Shown here: piece by piece, positions 28,702 to 38,100 of the stretch
Layout: each line of letters starts with the position of its first letter
Numbering within the stretch: position 1 is the first letter of the stretch
From: Melittangium boletus DSM 14713
GTDB lineage: Bacteria > Myxococcota > Myxococcia > Myxococcales > Myxococcaceae
Reading direction: 5' to 3'
NCBI RefSeq assembly: GCF_002305855.1
Contig: NZ_CP022163.1
Coordinates: forward strand, 6,262,292 to 6,326,291
Length of the DNA: 64,000 nt
The notes under the pieces: model-generated
What the model was told of the DNA's origin: nothing
The model's database searches: none
The model's input: only the letters and a program-made list of their open reading frames with translations
Program-made: the position numbers and the translations under genes

Positions 28702-28723
28702 GGAGTACGTGCTACGTACCTCC
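28702..28723. promoter_or_regulatory. Inverted repeat in divergent promoter region
   Basis: GGAGTACGT and ACGTACCTCC are complementary around GCT with one bulged base. The repeat lies between the divergent 556-residue gene and the GNAT gene, about 76 bp from the former start and 86 bp from the latter. It is a candidate operator; no regulator is assigned. Confidence 0.35.
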
Positions 28724-28808
28724 TAGGGGCCTTGTCGCACTGCGTCAGCTCTCCCGCCTGATGCTCGGACGGTAGGCTGTTCGGACGCACCTTCCTTGGA
28801 GACAGAAC

Positions 28809-29351
28809 GTGATTGCCCCCGGACCGACGCTCGAGACCTCCCGGTTGCTCCTCCGCCCCACCTCATTGGAGGACCTGGATGGCTTCGCGGCCCTCATGGC
28901 GGATCCAATAACCGCGCGGTTCATTGGCGGCGTCACGCCGCGTGCGCTGGTGTGGCGGGGCATGTGCGCCATGGCGGGCTCGTGGGCGCTGCGGGGCTTC
29001 GCCATGTTCTCCGTGGTGGAGAAGACGACGGGCCGATGGGTCGGGCGCATTGGCCCCTGGGTGCCGGAGGGTTGGCCGGGCACCGAGGTGGGGTGGGGTC
29101 TGCTGCATGAGTTCTGGGGACGGGGCTACGCCATCGAGGCCGCGACCACGGCCATCGACTGGGCCTTCGACCACCTCGGCTGGACGGAGGTCATCCACTG
29201 CATCGCTCCGGACAACACGCCGTCGCAGCAGGTGGCGCGCCGACTGGGCTCGCGACTCCGTGGCCCCGGAAAGCTCCCGCCGCCGCATGAGAACGCCACC
29301 ATCGAGATCTGGGGTCAAAGCCGCGAGGAGTGGCGCGCGCGGCGGAAGTGA
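28809..29351 (+). CDS. GNAT family N-acetyltransferase (RimJ/RimL-like)
   Basis: 180 residues. Acetyl-CoA-dependent transferase of the RimJ/RimL subgroup: the LETSRLLLRPTSLED start, EVGWGLLHEFWGRGYAIEA (the pyrophosphate-binding loop with R/Q-x-x-G-x-G/A form) and CIAPDNTPSQQVARRLG (late strand and helix) are all present. The substrate is unknown. The GTG start follows GGAG by seven bases. It stands alone between divergent and unrelated genes. Confidence 0.88.
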   Translation: MIAPGPTLETSRLLLRPTSLEDLDGFAALMADPITARFIGGVTPRALVWRGMCAMAGSWALRGFAMFSVVEKTTGRWVGRIGPWVPEGWPGTEVGWGLLHEFWGRGYAIEAATTAIDWAFDHLGWTEVIHCIAPDNTPSQQVARRLGSRLRGPGKLPPPHENATIEIWGQSREEWRARRK

Positions 29352-29456
29352 CGCAGGTGGGCTATCACCCCTGAAAACCTTCTAGAGGCAGTTCAACATT
29401 TTCCCTGTCTGGCGGGGTTGTTTCTTCGGTGTATCCTGACCATGTAGGCTGCTGCC

Positions 29457-30098
29457 ATGGAGACGGGTACTGCTTCCCAGAAACTCATGGCAGCGGGCTT
29501 GAGCGCCTTGCTCGTCTCGTGTAGTGCCGCCCACTTTGCGCCACCCACTGCCGCGAGCGCGGCCATTCCTTTCAATTCCTTGCTCATCATCGAGGAAAGT
29601 CAGGACGGCCAACTCACCCACTCGTGGCAGCCCGCCGATAACTTCACTCTCTCTTCATATCGGCTCCAGACAGGCAATGGCGGCGAAGCAAGGCGCATCG
29701 TGCCCGCGGCGGCCCGCTCGAGAGACTGTGATGAAGAAAATCGAGAGTGCTACAGCGAGTGCATGGCTCGTCCACTTCCTCGCGGATATGGGAGCTTTAC
29801 ATCTCCGCGAAAGAGCGGTGGAAAATCAGAGTTTTGCCGAGGAGAGTGCCAGCGGGCCTATGACGACTGTGTGGAGTTGGAGAGACTGCGTCCCCGGGAG
29901 TTCACCGCAGTGGACGGCGCAATTGACTGGCTGAAGCGCCACCGGACGGCAGTCCTGATCGGGAGCATCATCGTGATAGCGGGGGTCGCTTTCGTCGTGG
30001 TTTCTGTCGGGGTGGGAGTTGTCATCCTCGCCCCCATGGTCCTGACCGCATCCACGGAAACCCCATCGGGAATTCCTGTCGCGGAGGGACCCCGATGA
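29457..30098 (+). CDS. Cys-rich lipoprotein with C-terminal membrane helix
   Basis: 213 residues. The lipobox LLVSC (about residue 22) follows a short signal. The middle has clustered Cys (CDEENRECYSECM and FCRGECQRAYDDC, about 88-135), and one long hydrophobic stretch lies near 165-195. Some myxobacterial toxin proteins (AHH/HNH nuclease type) start with a similar lipoprotein-Cys-helix layout, but here the frame stops right after the helix with no effector domain. That comparison is from memory and weak. The ATGA stop overlaps the next start, so the two genes are coupled. Base composition is less extreme than in the neighbours. Confidence 0.65.
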   Translation: METGTASQKLMAAGLSALLVSCSAAHFAPPTAASAAIPFNSLLIIEESQDGQLTHSWQPADNFTLSSYRLQTGNGGEARRIVPAAARSRDCDEENRECYSECMARPLPRGYGSFTSPRKSGGKSEFCRGECQRAYDDCVELERLRPREFTAVDGAIDWLKRHRTAVLIGSIIVIAGVAFVVVSVGVGVVILAPMVLTASTETPSGIPVAEGPR

Positions 30099-30703
30099 AC
30101 ACGCGTGATCTCATCACCAAGGCCCAGGATTTCCTCGCGGAGATCGGAGGCACCACTCCATCCCAGGAGCAGCGGGAACTGCTGGACGTCCTCTTCGACG
30201 CTCTTCTCTTCATCGAGTCCACCGGCCAGACGTACATCTTCGAGGATTACCGCAAGCACCTCGTGTCTGATGACCCTCCACGTGTGGTGGCGTCCTTCAA
30301 CACGCAAGCGGAGGCGGATGCCTGGTTGAGGGAACTTCCGGAGCCGCCCTCTTCTGCTTACGTCCTGGTGGCGGACCAGTATCACCATCTCATTTACATC
30401 CGAGAGAAGAGTCACCGCCGTCTCTTTCCTCATCCCGTTCTTGAGCACTATCTCGGCGCGCGGATGCGCGAGGGGCTTCCTCTACCCGTGGCTTCTTTCG
30501 CGACAAGGCAAGAAGCGGATGCGTGGTTTCAGGGGCAGAGCGTTCCGCCCCGGCAGGCGGTCATCCAGATCTCGGGCGAGCCCCATCTCGCCGTGTATCA
30601 CCCCAATATCAACCATCGCTCGATCTACCCCTTCTCCATGGCCGCCCACGTGGAGGCGCCTGATGGACAAGGTCAGAAGTCCGGCGGAGAGCCTTCCGAA
30701 TAG
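30095..30703 (+). CDS. Hypothetical protein with internal duplication
   Basis: 202 residues, soluble. Residues about 64-115 and 131-180 are two copies of the same unit (VASFNTQAEADAWL / VASFATRQEADAWF, then a VY/IY strand and an FPHP / IYPF end), about 50 residues each, recalling a SPOR-like or small ferredoxin-like fold. The start overlaps the preceding Cys-rich gene by 4 bp. It could be an immunity or partner protein of that gene; this is inference from coupling only. Confidence 0.65.
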   Translation: MNTRDLITKAQDFLAEIGGTTPSQEQRELLDVLFDALLFIESTGQTYIFEDYRKHLVSDDPPRVVASFNTQAEADAWLRELPEPPSSAYVLVADQYHHLIYIREKSHRRLFPHPVLEHYLGARMREGLPLPVASFATRQEADAWFQGQSVPPRQAVIQISGEPHLAVYHPNINHRSIYPFSMAAHVEAPDGQGQKSGGEPSE

Positions 30704-30714
30704 GGCTTTGAGCC

Positions 30715-32619
30715 TCACCCCGCGGTGGCGAGCACTTCGCGGGTGACTTCCAGCAGGGCGCGCGCGTTGAAGGGCTTCTCCACCCGGCGGTTGGGCACCC
30801 GCTCCAGGAAGGACTTCGCCTGGGGCGTGAATGCTCCTCCCGTCAGGAAGATGACCCGGCCCGTCAACTCCGGACGCAACCGGTGCAGCGCCGCGTGGAA
30901 ATCCATCCCGTTCATCCGCGGCATCATCAGGTCGCACAGGATGAGATCGAAGCGCTCGCCGGCTTCCAGCCGGGGCAGGACCTCGGCCGCCAGGGTGGTG
31001 AATTCCACGTCGTGATGGGGACTGAGGATGCGCTCCACCGCCGAGCAGAGCAGCGGCTCGTCGTCGATGACGAGCACCCGGCCCCGCGGACCTCCGGCGA
31101 AGTCCCGCAGCGGTGCTTCCACCATCTCGGGGGTGATCTCCGCCCGCGACGAGGGCAGCAACACCTGGAAGGTGGTGCCCCGTCCCAGGTCGCTCTGCAC
31201 GTGCAATTCGCCCCCCATCGCGGTGATGAGGTTGTGGCAGATGGACAAGCCCAGGCCCGTCCCCGTGCCGGGCGCCTTGGTGGTGAAGAAGGGATCGAAG
31301 ATGCGGCCCATCAGCTCCGGTGCGATGCCCGCCCCGGTGTCCGAGATCTCCACCGAGACCCGTTCGCCCTCCATCCGGCGCGTGCGGACGCGGATTTCAT
31401 GCTGCTCGGCGTCTCCGTCCGAGGGCAGGGACTGCACGGCGTTCACCAGCAGGTTGAGGAACACCTGCCCCAGGCGCGAGTGGTTGCCGTGCACCGGCGG
31501 CACGTCCTCGCCGTAGGTCTTCACCAGCCGCGCGCGGTGGCGGATCTCCGCGGACGCCAGGTTGAGCGTGGAGTCGAGCACCTTGCTCACGTTCACCGCC
31601 TGCAGCTTCTCCTGCGTCTCGCGCGAGAACGTCTTGAGGTCTCCGACGATGTGTTGCACCCGGTCCGCGCCCTGCAGCGCCTCGCCGAGCGCGGCGCACA
31701 CCGGCTGGAGCGTGCCGATTCCGCGCTCGAACTGGCGCGTCAGCTCCGCGTGGGCATAGCCGAGGTTGGCCGTCACGTAGGCCAGGGGGTTGTTGATTTC
31801 GTGCGCCACGCCCGCGGCCAGGGTGCCCACCGAGGCCATGCGGTCCGCCAGCTGCAGCCGCGCCTGCATCTGCTTGCGCTCGGTGACGTCCGGGAACAGG
31901 GACACGATGTGGGGCGTGCCCGCGTACTCGGCGATGCCCACGTAGACGAGCACGTCGCGCAGCTCTCCCGCCTTGGTGCGCATCCGGGCTTCCGCCCCGC
32001 GCACGATTCCCTCCTCGCGCATGCGCGCCGCCAGCCGCTCCTGCTCGATGGGGGACTCCCACAGGTTCAAGTCCCTCGCGGTGCGCCAGAGCATCTCCTC
32101 GCGCGAGTAGCCGAAGAGCCGCGTGAAGGCCTCGTTCACGTCGACGAAGGCATTGCCCTCGCGCGTGGTGATGCAGGTGGGCAGGGGGCTCTCGCGCAGC
32201 AGCACCGCGCACAGCCCGTCCAGCTCGAAGTCCTCCGGCAGGGGCTCGGGCCGCTCGGCGGAGCGGCGCTCGGCCAGCTTGAGCCTCAACGTCGCCGCGG
32301 GCTCGTCCAGGGGCAGCAGCAGGAAGTCGTCCGCGCCCGCGTCGAGCAGGGGCTGCAACAGCTCCACCTGCTCGGGCGTGGCCACCAGGACGATCGCCGT
32401 CTGCATGCCGCGGGGGCTGGCCCGGAGCGCGCGCACGAGCACGATGCGGTCTCCCTGCTCGTCCATTCCCATGAGCACCACGGGGAAGGGCGTCCGCGAG
32501 AAGGAGGAGACGGCCTCTTCCTCATCCCTCACCCGGGTGGGGACCATCCCGAGCTGGCGCATGAGCCGCTCCACGGATGTCAGATCGATGCTCCCGGATG
32601 GAACCAGCAAGGCCCGCAT
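30715..32619 (-). CDS. Hybrid histidine kinase (pseudo-receiver, PAS, HK, receiver)
   Basis: 634 residues, soluble. The N-terminal 120 residues have a receiver fold without the acidic pair, phospho-acceptor Asp or late Lys (it reads VVLMGMDEQGD and FLLLPLD), so it is a pseudo-receiver. A PAS domain (about 135-250), HisKA (GVAHEINNPLAYV), HATPase (DTGAGI, GTGLGLSI) and a complete C-terminal receiver (VIDDEP, LILCDLMMPRMNG, EKPF) follow. The ATG at 32619 has AGAGGA six bases upstream; the frame runs to 32658. The sensor input is probably through PAS. It is downstream of the protease gene, with 145 bp between. Confidence 0.92.
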   Translation of the reverse strand: MRALLVPSGSIDLTSVERLMRQLGMVPTRVRDEEEAVSSFSRTPFPVVLMGMDEQGDRIVLVRALRASPRGMQTAIVLVATPEQVELLQPLLDAGADDFLLLPLDEPAATLRLKLAERRSAERPEPLPEDFELDGLCAVLLRESPLPTCITTREGNAFVDVNEAFTRLFGYSREEMLWRTARDLNLWESPIEQERLAARMREEGIVRGAEARMRTKAGELRDVLVYVGIAEYAGTPHIVSLFPDVTERKQMQARLQLADRMASVGTLAAGVAHEINNPLAYVTANLGYAHAELTRQFERGIGTLQPVCAALGEALQGADRVQHIVGDLKTFSRETQEKLQAVNVSKVLDSTLNLASAEIRHRARLVKTYGEDVPPVHGNHSRLGQVFLNLLVNAVQSLPSDGDAEQHEIRVRTRRMEGERVSVEISDTGAGIAPELMGRIFDPFFTTKAPGTGTGLGLSICHNLITAMGGELHVQSDLGRGTTFQVLLPSSRAEITPEMVEAPLRDFAGGPRGRVLVIDDEPLLCSAVERILSPHHDVEFTTLAAEVLPRLEAGERFDLILCDLMMPRMNGMDFHAALHRLRPELTGRVIFLTGGAFTPQAKSFLERVPNRRVEKPFNARALLEVTREVLATAG

Positions 32620-32764
32620 GTGTTCCTCTCGAAATGAGGCGCGTCCGGGGGGACACACCTCGTGCCTCGCGGCACCCCTTTCCTATCATGGGTGGAGGGG
32701 CTCCCGGTGCGGGGCCGGGACGTGGCGGTGCCTTCGCGTCTGACTCCCGTGTCAGCGGCTATTG

Positions 32765-33757
32765 CTATTGGAGGTAGTCGCGGGGCGCCGCCCGGGTCGC
32801 GAAGGCCGCCTGGGCGCGCAGCCAGCGGTCGATGACCTGGATCAACCCGTCGAAGGCGTCGCGCAGGGCCCAGGCACGGGCATCCATGTTCTCGAGCTGG
32901 GCGCATCGCTCCAGGCCTTGACGCAGGGCGTTCTGGACGCCGGGACAATCCGCCCGCTCCTGGACGAGGTGCGCGGCGGTGCGGGCATAGAGTTGGTAGC
33001 AGGCGGCCGGGTCTCCCCGGTTGTAGAGGGGCGCTCCGAGCTGGATGGCTTGCAGGAGCGCCAGGGCTACTTCCTCGAGGGTATTCGGGGAGCACCCCTC
33101 CAGCAGGGCGAGCGAGTGCACGGGCACCTGCCGCTGACGTGATGCGGCGGCACGCGTCTGCCCGAGGGTGGACAGGGGGCTCTGCCCCGGTTGCTCCAGC
33201 AGGGGAAGGACATAGCGCGAGGGGATGACGATGGTGACGGGCCGGCCATCCGCGAAGGCGCAGGTGGCCACTCCCACCCACGCCCCCGAGGCATCGAACA
33301 CGGGGCTGCCCGAGGCGTCCTCCGGCAGGGCTCCGTCCAGCTCGAGGAAGGTGAGGGTTTCGTCGAGCACCTGCACCGCCAGTACGCGTGTCTCCATCAG
33401 CCGCAGTTGGCTGTCCGGGGTGGGGTGGAGGATGAAGACGGCGGCTCCCTCTCCGGGGGAGACCCCGGCGTCGGGCCGCAGTGCCTCGACGCCCTTCACG
33501 GGGAGCTGGAAGACGGCCAGGTCGCGCTTCTCGTCGAAGGCGATGACGTGCTCCACCGGCAGGAAGCGCCCGTCGGCGAGCAGGACGGAGAGTTCCTCGG
33601 CTCCGGCCACTACGTGGAGGTTGGTGACGAGCAGCCCGCTGGGGGAGACCACGAAACCGACGCCCTGGCGGTGAGGCATCTCCAGGAGCGCGAGCGCGGA
33701 GACGGCCTGGGAGACGGCCTCCCGGGCCGCGGTGAATCCGGTGTCGACGTCGGACAT
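32765..33757 (-). CDS. Trypsin-like (S1C/HtrA-type) serine protease domain protein
   Basis: 330 residues. The catalytic triad is visible: His in TNLHVVAG, Asp in EKRDLAVF, Ser in DASGSPVFD (GGP of the usual GNSGGP is altered to SP). The protease fold covers about residues 15-210; a helical domain without PDZ motifs follows. No signal peptide, so it is probably cytoplasmic. The ATG at 33757 has a perfect AAAGGAGG six bases upstream, preferred over the 33787 extension. It shares strand with the kinase below and P450 above, with gaps of about 100-145 bp. Confidence 0.83.
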   Translation of the reverse strand: MSDVDTGFTAAREAVSQAVSALALLEMPHRQGVGFVVSPSGLLVTNLHVVAGAEELSVLLADGRFLPVEHVIAFDEKRDLAVFQLPVKGVEALRPDAGVSPGEGAAVFILHPTPDSQLRLMETRVLAVQVLDETLTFLELDGALPEDASGSPVFDASGAWVGVATCAFADGRPVTIVIPSRYVLPLLEQPGQSPLSTLGQTRAAASRQRQVPVHSLALLEGCSPNTLEEVALALLQAIQLGAPLYNRGDPAACYQLYARTAAHLVQERADCPGVQNALRQGLERCAQLENMDARAWALRDAFDGLIQVIDRWLRAQAAFATRAAPRDYLQ

Positions 33758-33859
33758 GGGGTGTCCTCCTTTCCACAGGATGGGCACGCCCCGGGACCTC
33801 AGCAGCCGAGGACCCTCGGGTGTTCCGATGCAGACCGGGCGGCCAGGCGGGCCTGTCCC

Positions 33860-35053
33860 TCAGTCCACGTGCGCCACGAGGGGCAGTCGCGTGGGGCCTC
33901 GGACGATGAGCGAGCTGTTCCACTGGATGGGCTGGGTCCCCGCGGACAGGCGGGTGAAGCGGGCGAGGAGTGCCTCCAGGGACAGCCGCGCCTCCAGCCG
34001 CGCCAGCTGCGAGCCCAGACAGAAGTGGATGCCATGTCCGAAGGGCAGGTTCTGGGGCGCAGTCCGGTGCGGATCGAAGCGGTCGGGATCCGCGCAGTAT
34101 GCCTCGTCCCGGGTGGCCGAGCCCATCAGCAGCAGCATCCGCACGCCCCGGGGTAGCCTCACGCCACCCAGCTCCGTCTCCTCGCTCGTCAGCCGCATGA
34201 CGCCTTGGGCCGGGGGCTCGTGGCGCAGCGCCTCCTCGATGAATCGCGGGACCAGCGCGGGCTGCTCCCGCAGGAGCGTCATCAACTCCGGTTGCAGGTG
34301 CAACCGCAGGGCGACGTGACTCATCAGGTGCAGGGTCGTCTCCAGGCCCCCGATGAGCAGCAGGAACATGAAGCCCAGCAACTCCGTGTCCGACAGGGAC
34401 TCGCCGTCCATCCGCGCCTGGACCAGGTCACTCATCAGATCGTCTCCAGGATGACGCCGCCGCTCCGCCAGCACCCGCTCGAAGTGGCCCCGGGCCTCGT
34501 TCACCGTGGCGCGCATGGCCTCCTGCCGCGCGGTGTCGGCCGGGCCGATGCTGGTGAACTGGGCCAGGTGTTGTGCCCAGCGGACGAGGAGCGGATGCAC
34601 CTCGGGAGCCAGCCCCAGGAGTTCGCCCAGCACGCCCATGGGCATGGGCACGGAGAAGGCCTCCACGAAGTCCACTTCCTGGCCCTCGGGCAGGTTCGCG
34701 GCGATGGTCGCGGCGATCTCCCGCACGCGCGGCTCGATGCGGGTGAGCACCGACGTGCCGAAGGCCCGGTTGATGAGCCCCCGCAGCCGGGTATGCCGCG
34801 GTGGATCCATGACCAGCGCCGAGTCCGCCAACGGGTAGTTGGAGATCCATGCCGGGCGGTAGGCCTGGCGGAAACCCTCGGAGGAGAAGAGCTGGGGGTG
34901 TTTGAGCACGTACATCACGTCCTCGTACCGGGACACGGCCCAGATTCCCCCTGGGTCCACCTGGCTCACGGGTGCGTGTTGGCGCAGTCGGGCGTAGAGG
35001 GGATAGGGGTTGGCGCGGACCTCGGGTGCCAGCAGGTTGATTCGCTCACTCAT
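33860..35053 (-). CDS. Bacterial cytochrome P450
   Basis: 397 residues, soluble class I P450. The I-helix reads LLIGGLETTLH, the K-helix ExxR is EALRHEP, and the heme loop is FGHGIHFCLGSQLAR with the Cys ligand. No ferredoxin or reductase gene is adjacent, so electron partners are elsewhere. The ATG at 35053 follows CCGGAGAG; the frame could extend to 35086. Substrate unknown; no biosynthetic cluster surrounds it. It is divergent from uvrA with a 135-bp gap. Confidence 0.94.
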   Translation of the reverse strand: MSERINLLAPEVRANPYPLYARLRQHAPVSQVDPGGIWAVSRYEDVMYVLKHPQLFSSEGFRQAYRPAWISNYPLADSALVMDPPRHTRLRGLINRAFGTSVLTRIEPRVREIAATIAANLPEGQEVDFVEAFSVPMPMGVLGELLGLAPEVHPLLVRWAQHLAQFTSIGPADTARQEAMRATVNEARGHFERVLAERRRHPGDDLMSDLVQARMDGESLSDTELLGFMFLLLIGGLETTLHLMSHVALRLHLQPELMTLLREQPALVPRFIEEALRHEPPAQGVMRLTSEETELGGVRLPRGVRMLLLMGSATRDEAYCADPDRFDPHRTAPQNLPFGHGIHFCLGSQLARLEARLSLEALLARFTRLSAGTQPIQWNSSLIVRGPTRLPLVAHVD

Positions 35054-35188
35054 GGGGGCTCTCCGGGTGAAGCGGGGGGAGTCCATGGTAGCGGCTCCCG
35101 AGTGAGCGCAGGGCAGACGGTCGGGCGTGACCCCACGTCACGGATTCAGTTGGCGGGCCCGACGTGTGCCGTTAAACACCGCGGCTCC

Positions 35189-38100
35189 ATGCACAAGACA
35201 CACCTCGTGCGAGCGCGCACGCACAACCTCCAGTCCCTGTCGGTGGACCTCGCGGAAGGCGAGCTCGTGTGCCTCACCGGCGTCTCCGGCTCCGGCAAGT
35301 CCAGCCTGGCGCTCGACACCCTGTATGCCGAGGGACAGCGCCGCTTCGTCGAGAGCTTCAGCCCGTACGCCCGTCAGTTCCTCGAGCGGCTGGAGCGGCC
35401 CCCGATGGATGCCCTGGAGCCCGTGGCCGCCGGCGTGGCCGTGGATCGGCGCGCGCCGGTGAAGAGCTCGCGCTCCACCGTGGCCACCCTGGCCGATGTG
35501 GAGGCCTACCTGTCCGCGCTCTTCACGCGCGAGGCCATGCCGGTGTGCCCGGGTTGTGGCGTGGAGGCGGTGCGCACCGACGCGCGCGTGGCCGCCCAGG
35601 CCACCCTCGACGCCGAGCCCGAGGCGCCCACGGTGCTGACGTTCCCGGTGCGCATCGCGGACACCGCCGAGTACATCGACGTGCGGGCCCGGCTCCTCAA
35701 GGACGGCTTCCACCGGGTGATGGTGCGCGGCGAGGTGGCGGAGCTGGAGTCGCTCAAGCCGAGCGAGGCCACGGACTCCGCGGGTGTGGCGCACGTGGTG
35801 GTGGATCGGGTGAAGCTGGTGAAGTCGCAGCTGGGCCGGGTGACGGCGGCGCTGGAGACGGCGTGGGCCCAGGCGAATGGCGAGGCGGTGGCCTTCACCC
35901 CGGTGGGGCCCCGGCGCATCCGGCGGGGACTCGTGTGCCCGAAGTGCGCGCGCGAGTTCGAGCAGGCCCGGCCCGGTCTGTTCAGCTACCAGTCGCCCAC
36001 GGGGGCCTGCCCCACGTGCCGGGGGTTCGGCCGCACCATCGGCATCGACTGGGACAAGGTCATCCCCAACCCGAACCTGAGCCTGGAGAAGGGCGCCATC
36101 CGCCCCTGGACGGGCAAGACGTCCGAGTGGGAGCGCAAGATGCTGCTCGCCTACGCGCGCCAGCACCGCATCCCCCTGGACGTGCCCTGGGGCAAGCTCA
36201 CCGCCGCCCAGCGTGAAATGGTGCTGCAGGGCGAGGGGGACTACGACGGCGGGCGCGTCTACCCGGGTGTGCGGGCGTGGTTCCGCTGGATGGAGAGCCG
36301 CACGTACAAGATGCACGTGCGCGTGTTGTTGTCGCGCTACCGCGCCTATTCGCTGTGCGAGCGCTGCAAGGGCGCGCGCTTGAACGAGGCCGCCCTGGCC
36401 TGGCGCGTGGGCGGGCTGAACCTGGCCGACTGGCACGGGCTGGAGTTGTCGGACGCGCGTGCGCGCCTGGACTCCCTGCGCACTCAAACCGGCCAGGGCG
36501 AGCTGGTGAGGCGGGAGCTGGCGGGCCGATTGGGCTACCTGGAGCGGGTGGGCCTCGGCTACCTCACGTTGGATCGGCCGGCGCGCACGCTGTCCGGAGG
36601 GGAGGCGCAGCGCGTGTCGCTCACCGCGGCGCTGGGCACCTCGCTCACCGGGGCGCTCTTCGTGCTGGACGAGCCCACCGTGGGCCTGCACCCGGCCGAC
36701 GTGGGGCCCCTCACCGGTGCCATGGCCGAGCTGGCCACCCGGGGCAACATCGCCCTGGTCATCGAACATGATCCGCTCGTCATCCGCTCCGCGCACCGGG
36801 TGTTGGAGTTGGGGCCGGGGGCGGGCAAGCACGGTGGGACGTTGTGTTTCGACGGCACGCCCCAGGCGCTGGCGAAGCACGCGGAGCTGCCCACGGGCCG
36901 CCTGTTGTCGGGCACCGAGGAGGTGAAGCACTCGCCCCGTGAGCGCACCGGGGAACTCGTGGTGCGCAACGCCCGGGCCCACAACCTCCAGGGCGTGTCC
37001 GTGCGCGTGCCGCTCGGCGTGCTGTGCGCCATCACCGGGCCCAGCGGTTCGGGCAAGAGCACGCTGATGGATGAGATCATCTACCGGCACCTCGCGAGGG
37101 TCCTGGGTGAGAAGGACGCCGAGGTGCCCGGCGAGGCCGACGGCGTGGACGGTCTGGAGGCGGTCGGGAGCGTCACCTTCGTGGACCAGTCCCCGCTGGG
37201 GCGCACCTCGCGCGGCAACGCGGCCACGTACACCAAGGCGTGGGACAGGCTGCGCGAGCGCTTCGCCTCCGAGCCCGAGGCCGAGGTGCGAGGTCTCACC
37301 GCGGCGCACTTCTCCTTCAACGTGGACAAGGGCCGCTGCGAGGCGTGCTCGGGCGAGGGCTACGAGACGGTGGAGATGCAGTTCCTCGCCGACGTGTCGC
37401 TCCTGTGCCCGGTGTGCCGGGGCCGCCGCTTCAAGGAAGAGGTGCTGGCCATCCGCCACCACGGTCTGTCCGTGGCGGATGTGCTGGAGGCCACCGTGGA
37501 CGAGGTGCTCGCGCGCTTCGGCGACGACAAGGCGCTCGTGCGCGCGCTCGGGCCCGTGTCCCGGCTGGGCCTGGGCTACCTGACGCTCGGCCAGCCCCTG
37601 TCCACCCTGTCCGGTGGCGAGGCCCAGCGCCTCAAGCTCGCGCGGGCGCTGGCCAGCGAGGCCAAGGACTCGCTCTTCCTCATCGATGAGCCGAGCGCTG
37701 GCCTGCATGACGCGGACGTGCGCCGGGTGCTCGCCGCGCTGCACGAGTTGGTGGAGCAGGGCGCGAGCGTGCTCGTGGTGGACCATGACCTCGTCGTCAT
37801 GCGCGGCGCGGACTGGATCATCGACCTGGGGCCGGGCGGTGGCCGCAACGGAGGACGTCTGGTCGCCGAGGGCACACCCGCGCAGCTCGCCCGGGGCCCG
37901 GGCCTCACCGCGGCGGCGCTGCGGGGAGAGCTGCCCACGGTGGTCGTGCCCCCCAAGAAGACGAAGGGGATGGGAGAGGCGCCTCCCGCCATCGAGGTGG
38001 AGCACGCCCGCGAGCACAACCTCCAGGATGTGTCGTGCCGGATTCCCCTGGGGAAGATGACGGTGGTGACGGGACCGAGCGGTTCGGGCAAGAGCTCGCT

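Noticed and set aside
29396..29440. Possible sigma-54 element before the Cys-rich lipoprotein gene (TGGCGGGGTTGT)
   Set aside because: The GG-to-GC spacing is wrong and the -12 GC is missing.
33860..35053. P450 as part of a secondary-metabolite cluster
   Set aside because: No PKS, NRPS, terpene or transport genes surround it; neighbours are a protease and uvrA.
34205..35188. Upstream extension of the uvrA frame
   Set aside because: It overlaps the whole P450 gene in antisense and lacks family sequence; UvrA starts at the ATG at 35189.
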